6,736 bases of DNA. It comes from Gammaproteobacteria bacterium (GTDB taxonomy: Bacteria > Pseudomonadota > Gammaproteobacteria > CAJXQU01). Position 1 is the stretch's first letter; the number at the start of each line of letters is the position of its first letter. Location of the stretch: positions 1 to 6,736 of the forward strand of contig JALSSM010000414.1 in the NCBI GenBank assembly GCA_026984275.1, written 5' to 3'. The notes beneath the pieces were generated by a model. It was not told the DNA's origin. It ran no database searches and worked only from the letters and a program-made list of their open reading frames with translations. Position numbers and translations under genes: made by a program. Below are positions 1 through 5,860 of the stretch, piece after piece.

Positions 1-77
1 TGGATCAGGAAGCCGAGCTGGATCAGGAAGCCGAGCTGGATCAGGAAGCCGAGCTGGATCAGGAAGCCGAGCTGGAT
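1..77 (+). repeat. 18-bp perfect tandem repeat array (four copies plus 5 bp)
   Basis: The unit TGGATCAGGAAGCCGAGC occurs four times without a mismatch at 1-18, 19-36, 37-54 and 55-72. The first five bases of a fifth copy follow at 73-77. The array starts at the window edge, so more copies may lie upstream. The unit is a multiple of three, so copy-number change would keep the reading frame and only lengthen or shorten the DQEAEL stretch. Complete nucleotide identity, including synonymous positions, suggests recent duplication or slippage rather than selection on the peptide alone (inference). Confidence 0.95.
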
Positions 78-428
78 AATGTCGTACCGATCAGAGAGTT
101 CTATTCTGATGATAATGAAGTTTACAATAAACCGAATGAATCCGTTTCAGCCCCATCGGTTGAAAAAAAGGAAGAAGGTCTCGATATACAAAATCAGGAG
201 GAACTGTCACTAAGGACAGGCGCATGGGAAAAACTGGATCAGACGGTTAAGTTTACTATTCCGGTATTCACGGCATTAAGCCGATCCTTTTCAAAAATTC
301 TTAAAAGCTCAATTAAATTTATTGAACGAACTTTTATGCTGGTCATTGCCGGACTTGTGATATTGACGGTCGTATTCGTTCTGACTTATCTCACGGGTTC
401 GGGCTTTAGTATTATTGGATTGTTTTAA
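3..428 (+). CDS. Unrecognised protein with DQEAEL repeats and C-terminal membrane anchor (5' end outside window)
   Basis: This reading frame is open from the window edge to a TAA at 426-428 and gives 141 residues of the C-terminal part of a protein; its start lies upstream. Visible residues 1-24 are four identical copies of the hexapeptide DQEAEL. Then comes a polar, probably disordered stretch rich in D, E, N, S and K (about 25-80). A mixed segment with several basic residues (about 80-109) follows, and then one strongly hydrophobic helix (about 110-132, starting TFMLVIAGLVIL). Only about nine residues follow the helix, so the fragment looks tail-anchored, with the acidic part probably cytoplasmic (inferred). 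I do not recognise the family, and the missing N-terminus could hold the defining domain. The frame is supported by being the only one that runs uninterrupted from the repeats to the end. Its 3' end overlaps the convergent acyltransferase gene by 17 bp. Confidence 0.7.
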   Translation, partial: DQEAELDQEAELDQEAELDQEAELDNVVPIREFYSDDNEVYNKPNESVSAPSVEKKEEGLDIQNQEELSLRTGAWEKLDQTVKFTIPVFTALSRSFSKILKSSIKFIERTFMLVIAGLVILTVVFVLTYLTGSGFSIIGLF

Positions 429-1821
429 TTCCTGCCATTTTTTCTGGTGATTCTTCTGTAGATAAGACTCTTGCTCTCCGAACAAGTTGAGCTAATTCCA
501 CTTCAATTTCCTGGCGTTTCATGGTCAGGTATTCTTTAAGTTCCCGTTTCCTTAAAAAGAGAAAAAAGACTTTAAAATCTTTAATGATTCGTTTGTACTC
601 ACCACGCAATTTCAGTGCAGACCCGGCACCGATGGTGAGGCTCATGCAATAAGCGATTGTCCAGCCTGTACCAAAATAATGGTAGATAAAATATGTCTGT
701 ATTCCCCAGAATAAAGGAAAAAGAAATAAACCGACGAGCATTTTTGTTGTATCTTGTTGATCCCATCCTTTTGCAAAAAGGCGTGTAAGAATTCGTGTTA
801 GCTGATAGGGCAGAATGGAGTTTATGATTCCCCAAAGTGCCAGTGGGTATCCGATCAATATTATTGTGAGCGATCTGACGATATAAAGTGTCAGAAAAAC
901 GGGGTGGTAGTTGACGCCCAGATGATAGCTTTTAATACCACAACATTTGCACAGGCGATCAAACATTTTTAAATGATTAATCAGGGATCTGACTTTATCA
1001 GGTTCACTTTCCTGTAGGAGTTTTTTTGCTTTTACCAGTCGTTGAAAACTTCTGAAACGTTGTCCCAGATTGCGGTGTCGATATTTTCCATGTCGGAATG
1101 CAAAGAATTGTTCAAGACGATCAATCAGAATAAGTTCTTTCCAGGATTGTGCGTTCAAGGTTACCGTAGCCAGCCCTTTTGTGATCCGATCAGTAATGAG
1201 TTTAACTTGCGAGTGTGGGTCGTTTTCATCATCAGTGTTGAGATCAACAGGTTGACCATAATGAACCAGGACATCACTACGAAATTTGCCTTTGCGGGTG
1301 AAAGTCAGGCCAACAGGAAGAACCACAGGTTCAATGCCATTGTTTTCAATAGCGCCAAGTGCCATTCTTGCAGCGCCTGTTTTTAGTTCATGCAGGTACG
1401 GATCAGAATGGCTTTGCCCTTCTGGAAAGATGATAAGCGTTTCATTTGCAGCCAACATTTCGTAACAACGTCTGAAAGTACCTTCATTATCAGCAACATG
1501 ACTGCCTTTATCACCCTGTCTGTAGATGGGAATAGCACCCATCATTTCCAGGATGGGTCTCAGGAAGCGATTTTCAAATAACCCACTACGAGCAAGTGGA
1601 CGAATATCCTTATCGGTAGAAGCCTGCAGGATCACCACATCAGCGAGTGCGTTTATATGATTCGCACACAGAATAAGGCCACCTTTTTCAGGGAGTGCTT
1701 CAAGGCCGACGATTTCAAAATGACGGTAAAAGACCTTGACTACCAGGCGACAAAACTTATGCCAGACAAGCAGGAACCAGCGCCTGGAAGTTGATGTTCT
1801 CGTGTTTGGTTGATCTGACAT
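412..1821 (-). CDS. PlsC-type 1-acyl-glycerol-phosphate/glycerol-phosphate acyltransferase with C-terminal membrane helices
   Basis: This 469-residue inner-membrane acyltransferase is predicted to move an acyl chain onto a glycerophosphate-type acceptor in phospholipid synthesis; the exact substrate cannot be read from the sequence. Motif I is NHINALAD, with H55 and D61 five residues apart. Bacterial and fungal members related to yeast Gat1/Sct1 share that spacing, whereas classical PlsC has HX4D. IPIYRQ (97-102) fits motif II, FPEGQS (132-137) is motif III and VVLPVG (166-171) motif IV. The catalytic domain spans about 25-220. A linker follows, containing a Cys/His cluster (CKCC, 291-294). 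Hydrophobic segments lie at about 307-335, 361-383 and 386-405, and the tail is charged. The ATG at 1819-1821 has only a weak Shine-Dalgarno (GAG about 12 nt upstream), but a good -10 element sits above it. The gene is divergent from dsbC and probably a single transcription unit. The general assignment is firm; the specific acceptor is not. Confidence 0.88.
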   Translation of the reverse strand: MSDQPNTRTSTSRRWFLLVWHKFCRLVVKVFYRHFEIVGLEALPEKGGLILCANHINALADVVILQASTDKDIRPLARSGLFENRFLRPILEMMGAIPIYRQGDKGSHVADNEGTFRRCYEMLAANETLIIFPEGQSHSDPYLHELKTGAARMALGAIENNGIEPVVLPVGLTFTRKGKFRSDVLVHYGQPVDLNTDDENDPHSQVKLITDRITKGLATVTLNAQSWKELILIDRLEQFFAFRHGKYRHRNLGQRFRSFQRLVKAKKLLQESEPDKVRSLINHLKMFDRLCKCCGIKSYHLGVNYHPVFLTLYIVRSLTIILIGYPLALWGIINSILPYQLTRILTRLFAKGWDQQDTTKMLVGLFLFPLFWGIQTYFIYHYFGTGWTIAYCMSLTIGAGSALKLRGEYKRIIKDFKVFFLFLRKRELKEYLTMKRQEIEVELAQLVRRARVLSTEESPEKMAGIKTIQ

Positions 1822-1853
1822 GTGGTTTCTATCTCAATCAGAGATAATAAATA

Positions 1854-1862
1854 ATTGTAGCA
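1854..1862 (-). promoter_or_regulatory. Candidate extended -10 promoter for the acyltransferase gene
   Basis: On the minus strand the sequence reads TGCTACAAT: a TGn extension followed by TACAAT, which matches the sigma-70 -10 consensus at five of six positions. It would start transcription near 1847 and leave a leader of about 25 nt before the ATG at 1821. No good -35 box lies 16-18 bp upstream, which is tolerable for extended -10 promoters. This is a motif match only. Confidence 0.45.
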
Positions 1863-1935
1863 CGTGTCACCCTAAGGGAACCTGTAGATATCTTGATAGT
1901 CTGATAAACTGTCGAGATCAGGCACATCACTTGCT

Positions 1936-1944
1936 TGGTAAGAT
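1936..1944 (+). promoter_or_regulatory. Weak candidate extended -10 promoter for dsbC
   Basis: TGGTAAGAT combines a TGn extension with a four-of-six match to TATAAT. It would start transcription near 1951, giving a leader of about 24 nt that still contains the dsbC ribosome-binding site. I see no -35 box at the right distance. A TTGATA at 1893-1898 is too far upstream to pair with it. Confidence 0.28.
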
Positions 1945-1959
1945 TATTAGAAATTAAAC

Positions 1960-1964
1960 AGGAG
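1960..1964 (+). promoter_or_regulatory. Ribosome-binding site of dsbC
   Basis: AGGAG lies 10 nt before the ATG at 1975-1977. It is the clearest Shine-Dalgarno in the window and fixes the dsbC start directly ahead of its signal peptide. Confidence 0.75.
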
Positions 1965-1974
1965 CTACCTGAGT

Positions 1975-2706
1975 ATGCAACAAATTAAAATCTTTGTTTT
2001 TTTATTATTGACTTCTATGATGGTAGTTTCATCGGTCTCTGCGGAATCAGATACCGAAAAAATGTTATCAGGCAAGATTAAAGCAGTGCTCGGTGAAAAT
2101 GTTGTAATTAATTCAATTACACAAACACCCGTTAGAAGTCTTTACGAAGTTGTTATGGATAACGGTAAAGTGGTTTATATTTCTGATGATGGTCGTTATG
2201 TGTTTGAAGGCGATTTAATGGATTTGGTTGAGCGAAAAAACTTGACCGAAGATCGACGGATGCAGGCCCGAGGTGAAGCTTTTGACAATATTGATGTCAG
2301 TAAGCTGATTGAATTTGCACCAGAGAAAACAGAGCACATTCTCTATGTTTATACCGACATAGATTGTGCTTATTGCAGAAAATTTCATAAGCAGATCAAA
2401 AAATTGAATGATAACGGTATTGCTGTTCGGTATCTTGCCTTTCCCCGTGCAGGTATAGGATCACCATCCTTTATTGCTGCTCAGTCTGCCTGGTGTGCCA
2501 AAGATAAAAAAACAGCACTGACTGAGGCAAAAGCAGGAAAAAGTATTCCTCCAGCAGTGTGTGATGATCGTGTGACTCAACAATATGAAATGGGTAAGTC
2601 GATGGGAGTCCGAGGAACACCTTCAGTTTATCTGGCGAATGGTCAGGAAATGGGAGGCTATATTCCCGCTGAGGAATTGATTCGGTATTTTAAGGGCGGT
2701 TTATAA
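1975..2706 (+). CDS. dsbC: Periplasmic thiol:disulfide interchange protein DsbC
   Basis: This 243-residue protein is a periplasmic disulfide isomerase that reshuffles wrong disulfides in secreted proteins. In known systems it is kept reduced by the inner-membrane protein DsbD. Residues 1-23 are a signal peptide (K5, a hydrophobic core, then a VSA cleavage site before E24). Residues about 27-85 match the DsbC/DsbG N-terminal dimerisation domain. The thioredoxin-fold catalytic domain follows, with active site C131-A-Y-C134 (E. coli has CGYC). YLAFPRAGIGSPS (153-165) is a family signature. A second cysteine pair, C174 and C196, corresponds to the structural disulfide of E. coli DsbC, and the cis-proline loop is GTP (214-216). 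Length is typical. It is flanked by a divergent acyltransferase gene and a convergent DUF3108 gene 8 bp away, so it is probably transcribed alone. CAYC rather than CGYC is a common variant. DsbG is less likely, given the overall match to DsbC. Confidence 0.94.
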   Translation: MQQIKIFVFLLLTSMMVVSSVSAESDTEKMLSGKIKAVLGENVVINSITQTPVRSLYEVVMDNGKVVYISDDGRYVFEGDLMDLVERKNLTEDRRMQARGEAFDNIDVSKLIEFAPEKTEHILYVYTDIDCAYCRKFHKQIKKLNDNGIAVRYLAFPRAGIGSPSFIAAQSAWCAKDKKTALTEAKAGKSIPPAVCDDRVTQQYEMGKSMGVRGTPSVYLANGQEMGGYIPAEELIRYFKGGL

Positions 2707-2714
2707 GGATGTTT

Positions 2715-3437
2715 TTATAATCCCTGAACATTCTTAATAATGATAGATGTTAAATGACCTTTTTTATCAAAATTATCTACTCGTACTGGCAGATAATGTA
2801 AAGAGGGTGCACACCAGAGGATAGTTTTCCGTTTATCGTTTTCTTTTTCAGTGGTTGCTGGCCTTTTTCGTTGGAACTTTAGTGTCTCTAGTTTCCCCAA
2901 GGGTGTAGAAAGTGTTTCTTTACCTTTGAATTCGAACTGGTAGTTTTTGAAAGATGTGCCGTCGATAAGATCAAATTCCAGTCCTCTTTCTGGATCACTC
3001 AATCCCATTACAGCAAATTGGTACAGTAGTTTATCCAGTAAACCGGGTTTTATATCAAGTTCTTTTTGACCATTTTGAGTAGAGCTCAGGACTTTATTTT
3101 TGTTCCAGTTAAAAAGATAGTTTTCTGTTTTATCTTTTTTATCGCCAGTTTTTAAGTATTTGTATTCTACAGGTCGTATCTGACCATCAATAGACTCCCA
3201 ACGACTAACCTCAGTGATCTTATCTTTCCGAAATAAAGCAGCCAGGCCAGTCAGCTTACCGTTTGACTCAAATGTTCCTGATCCATCTTTATTATGGATC
3301 AAATGACGCTCCATAATACCAATTCGCAGGTCATCGTAATAAAGGTTATAAGTGGCCGTGAAATTTCCTGGTAGTGTTGCGTGGCCAGAAAAACTAAGTA
3401 GTGTCAGGACAAAAGATAAGAATAAATACTGTTTCAT
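2715..3437 (-). CDS. Secreted DUF3108 family protein
   Basis: From the ATG at 3435-3437 this is a 240-residue protein with a clear signal peptide (MKQYLFLSFVLTLLSF, cleavage expected after SGHA at residue 20). The rest matches the DUF3108 family of uncharacterised periplasmic or envelope proteins. Recognisable blocks are the early YNLYYDDLRIG, then GLAALFRKDKITEVSRW, and WCAPSLHYLPVR (208-219), where many relatives have W-x-A-P. It is rich in beta-type alternation and lysine, with a single cysteine (209) in the mature part, so it cannot form an internal disulfide. In-frame ATGs also exist at 3443 (two residues longer) and 3482 (fifteen longer). The longest form would put a charged stretch before the signal peptide and share bases with the hldE start codon, so I prefer 3437. 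None of the three has a Shine-Dalgarno. The molecular function is unknown. Confidence 0.85.
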   Translation of the reverse strand: MKQYLFLSFVLTLLSFSGHATLPGNFTATYNLYYDDLRIGIMERHLIHNKDGSGTFESNGKLTGLAALFRKDKITEVSRWESIDGQIRPVEYKYLKTGDKKDKTENYLFNWNKNKVLSSTQNGQKELDIKPGLLDKLLYQFAVMGLSDPERGLEFDLIDGTSFKNYQFEFKGKETLSTPLGKLETLKFQRKRPATTEKENDKRKTILWCAPSLHYLPVRVDNFDKKGHLTSIIIKNVQGL

Positions 3438-3459
3438 AGTCATATGGTAGAATTCGACT

Positions 3460-3470
3460 TTTATATATTG
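3460..3470. promoter_or_regulatory. AT-rich block, possible shared -10 region for hldE and the DUF3108 gene
   Basis: The two divergent genes are separated by only 43 bp if the DUF3108 start is 3437. In this gap TATATT (3464-3469, plus strand) resembles a -10 box for hldE, and the opposite strand reads TATAAA nearby. Neither has a recognisable -35 at normal spacing. A plus-strand start near 3476 would leave only about five nucleotides before the hldE ATG, so the hldE mRNA would be almost leaderless. Speculative. Confidence 0.22.
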
Positions 3471-3480
3471 CCATAGTTTC

Positions 3481-4908
3481 ATGTTTTCTACATATCTGCC
3501 ATTTGATTCTGCCCGAGTTCTTGTTGTTGGTGACGTTATTCTTGATCGTTACTGGTCGGGTCCCACGCAACGTGTTTCTCCAGAAGCGCCAGTGCCTGTT
3601 GTGCGAATTAACCACATCGAAGAACGTCCGGGTGGTGCCGGAAATGTGGCATTGAATGTAGTAAGTCTTGGAGCGAAAGCTTCATTGATGGGATTGACCG
3701 GAACTGATGATGCTTCAGAAACACTTAAAACGGGTCTCAATCAACGCGGTGTTGAATGTCATTTCTCCCAGCTTACTGATTTTCCAACCATTACAAAACT
3801 GCGCGTTCTTAGTCAGCACCAACAACTGATCCGCCTCGATTTTGAATCGACATCAATCAATCCAAATGTTGATGAACTGATTGAAGAATATCAAAAAAGG
3901 TTAAAAGAGACGGATGTCGTGATCCTGTCAGATTATGCAAAAGGTTGTTTGTCTGACATCGAACGTCTGATTGAACTTGCCAGGCAAGATGGAAAAAAAG
4001 TTATTGTCGATCCTAAAGGAAATGATTTCTATAAATATAGAAATGCAAACCTGATCACCCCCAATTTCGGTGAATTTACAGCAGTGGTTGGTGAGTGTCG
4101 GAGTGACGAAGAAATCATTAACAAAGGGTTGGTTTTATGCAAAGAACTTTCTCTCGAGGCTTTGTTGATCACACGTAGCGAACACGGTATGACTTTGTTA
4201 CAACAGGGTGAGGAGCCTGTACATTTTCCGGCTCGAGCAGCAGAGGTTTTTGACGTGACGGGTGCCGGTGATACGGTGATTGCTACATTAGCAACGACAA
4301 TGGCAGCTGGCGGTTCTCTGGTTCACGCGACAGCTTTGGCAAATACGGCGGCCGGTCTGGTTGTTGCAAAACTGGGTGCGGCCAGTGTGACGCTCGAAGA
4401 ACTGCATACGGCGCTCCATGAACCTCGTGAAGAAGATACGGGTATTCAAAGTGAGGACGCGCTGGTAGAACAAATCAATGCTGCTCGCTTGCGTGGTGAA
4501 ACCATTGTGATGACCAACGGATGTTTTGATCTTTTACATGCAGGGCATATCAGCTATCTTGAAAAAGCACGTGCTTTGGGTGATCGACTGATCATCGCGG
4601 TGAATGATGACGCCTCTGTTCAACGATTAAAAGGTGAATGCCGACCTCTGAATTCACTCGATGATCGCATGAAAGTTCTGGCCGCCTTATCCTGTGTTGA
4701 CTGGGTGGTACCTTTCTCTGAGGATACGCCAGAAAGACTGATTAGCCGTTTATTGCCAGATATTCTGGTCAAGGGTGGTGATTATAAAGCAGAAGAAATT
4801 GTCGGCGGAAAACAGGTTTTGGACAATGGTGGGAAGGTGATCGTGCTTGATTTTCTTGACGGTTACTCTACGACGAGTTTGATAGAAGCGGCCCGAAATA
4901 AAGATTAG
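3481..4908 (+). CDS. hldE: Bifunctional heptose-7-phosphate kinase / heptose-1-phosphate adenylyltransferase HldE
   Basis: This 475-residue cytosolic enzyme performs two steps of ADP-heptose synthesis for the LPS inner core. It phosphorylates D-glycero-beta-D-manno-heptose 7-phosphate at C1. After GmhB removes the 7-phosphate, it transfers AMP from ATP to give ADP-D-glycero-beta-D-manno-heptose. Residues about 10-315 are the ribokinase-type kinase domain, with GDVILDRYW (17-25), the sugar-binding RPGGAGNVALN (49-59) and the signature DVTGAGD (258-264), whose D264 is the expected catalytic base. Residues about 342-475 are the nucleotidyltransferase domain, with TNGCFDLLHAGH (345-356, containing HxGH), KGGDYK (431-436) and GYSTTS (461-466). 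Both halves are complete and the length matches E. coli HldE (477). The ATG at 3481 gives an N-terminus that aligns with E. coli, but no Shine-Dalgarno precedes it. It is the first gene of the hldE-hldD-waaA cluster. Confidence 0.97.
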   Translation: MFSTYLPFDSARVLVVGDVILDRYWSGPTQRVSPEAPVPVVRINHIEERPGGAGNVALNVVSLGAKASLMGLTGTDDASETLKTGLNQRGVECHFSQLTDFPTITKLRVLSQHQQLIRLDFESTSINPNVDELIEEYQKRLKETDVVILSDYAKGCLSDIERLIELARQDGKKVIVDPKGNDFYKYRNANLITPNFGEFTAVVGECRSDEEIINKGLVLCKELSLEALLITRSEHGMTLLQQGEEPVHFPARAAEVFDVTGAGDTVIATLATTMAAGGSLVHATALANTAAGLVVAKLGAASVTLEELHTALHEPREEDTGIQSEDALVEQINAARLRGETIVMTNGCFDLLHAGHISYLEKARALGDRLIIAVNDDASVQRLKGECRPLNSLDDRMKVLAALSCVDWVVPFSEDTPERLISRLLPDILVKGGDYKAEEIVGGKQVLDNGGKVIVLDFLDGYSTTSLIEAARNKD

Positions 4909-4910
4909 GA
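4907..4910 (+). promoter_or_regulatory. Ribosome-binding site of hldD overlapping the hldE stop codon
   Basis: AGGA begins inside the hldE TAG (4906-4908) and lies 11 nt before the hldD ATG at 4922. The overlap suggests that translation of hldD follows termination on hldE, in keeping with one shared mRNA. Confidence 0.5.
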
Positions 4911-4921
4911 TGAAAAAATAA

Positions 4922-5860
4922 ATGATCATAGTCACAGGTGGAGCCGGTTTCATCGGCAGCAATCAGGTTAAACAACTTAACGACATGGGGCGGGATGATA
5001 TTATTGTCGTTGATGATCTGACGGATGGTACCAAGTTTAAGAATCTTGCTGATTGCACGATCATGGATTATTTTGACAAGGATGATTTTCCAGCAAAACT
5101 TAATCGATTAGCTGATCAAAAGATTGATATTATTTTTCATCAGGGAGCCTGTTCAACGACCACTGAGTGGGATGGGAAGTTCATGATGGACAATAATTAC
5201 ACCTACACAAAAAAGTTATTTAAATTCTGTGTTAAAGAAAAAATTCCATTTGTGTATGCCTCCAGTGCAGCGGTTTATGGTGGTAATGAAGTTTTCAGTG
5301 AATCATCAGAAAATGAAGCGCCACTGAATGTGTATGGCTATTCAAAATTATTATTTGATCAATACGTCCGTCAGAATCAGGACAAAATTAACAGTCAGGT
5401 GGTGGGGCTAAGATACTTCAATGTTTATGGTCCACGTGAACAACACAAGGGTAGCATGGCCAGTGTTGCCTGGCATCTTAATAACCAGGTCAAAGAAACT
5501 GGAAAAGTAAAACTATTTGAAGGTTGTGATGGTTATGGAGATGGCGAACAACAGCGTGATTTTGTTTATGTGGGTGATGTGGTCACTGTTAATCACTGGT
5601 TGATGGATAACCCACAAGTTGGTGGAATTTTCAATCTTGGAACTGGGCGAGCCCAGACCTTCAATGATGTGGCTAATGCAGTTCTTGCCTGGCATGGAAA
5701 AGGTGAACTGGAATACATTCCATTTCCAGAACATCTGGTGGGACGTTATCAAAGTTTTACGCAAGCGGATATTTCTGCATTAAGAGCAGCAGGTTATCGC
5801 AAAGAATTCAAAACGGTGGAGCAGGGGGTGAAAGAGTACCTCGACATCATCAATCGCTAA
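4922..5860 (+). CDS. hldD: ADP-L-glycero-D-manno-heptose 6-epimerase HldD
   Basis: This 312-residue cytosolic epimerase converts ADP-D-glycero-beta-D-manno-heptose into the L-glycero epimer, the donor for LPS heptosyltransferases. It is a short-chain dehydrogenase/reductase of the extended type with a bound NADP cofactor. The Rossmann glycine motif GGAGFIG is at 6-12. GACSTTTEWDG (75-85), YASSAAVYGG (112-121) and LNVYGYSK (135-142, with Y138 and K142 as the YxxxK pair) follow. RYFNVYGPRE (164-173) and HKGSMASVA (175-183) complete the site; K176 corresponds to E. coli K178, a second catalytic residue in the known enzyme. FNLGTGRAQ and the closing RAAGY segment also match E. coli. The loop before RDFVYVGD is a few residues longer than in E. 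coli (CDGYGDGEQQ), a form I recall from other proteobacteria. It sits 13 bp after hldE and directly abuts waaA. Confidence 0.97.
   Translation: MIIVTGGAGFIGSNQVKQLNDMGRDDIIVVDDLTDGTKFKNLADCTIMDYFDKDDFPAKLNRLADQKIDIIFHQGACSTTTEWDGKFMMDNNYTYTKKLFKFCVKEKIPFVYASSAAVYGGNEVFSESSENEAPLNVYGYSKLLFDQYVRQNQDKINSQVVGLRYFNVYGPREQHKGSMASVAWHLNNQVKETGKVKLFEGCDGYGDGEQQRDFVYVGDVVTVNHWLMDNPQVGGIFNLGTGRAQTFNDVANAVLAWHGKGELEYIPFPEHLVGRYQSFTQADISALRAAGYRKEFKTVEQGVKEYLDIINR

Noticed and set aside
1042..1581. Open frames on the plus strand inside the acyltransferase gene (1042-1386, 1390-1581)
   Set aside because: They lie antisense to a gene with complete acyltransferase motifs, have no family resemblance and no ribosome-binding site that I can see.
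1861..1870. CACGTG palindrome in the intergenic region between the acyltransferase gene and dsbC
   Set aside because: A single six-base palindrome is expected by chance and I know of no matching operator; there is no second copy or longer symmetry around it.
2701..2720. Possible hairpin TTATAA...TTATAA after dsbC
   Set aside because: The stem is six A/T pairs only, the arms overlap both stop codons, and there is no GC-rich stem followed by a T run, so it is not a convincing terminator.
5519..5560. Apparent insertion in HldD before RDFVYVGD compared with E. coli
   Set aside because: The slightly longer GDGEQQ-type loop is, as I recall, common in HldD proteins of other proteobacteria, so it is normal family variation.
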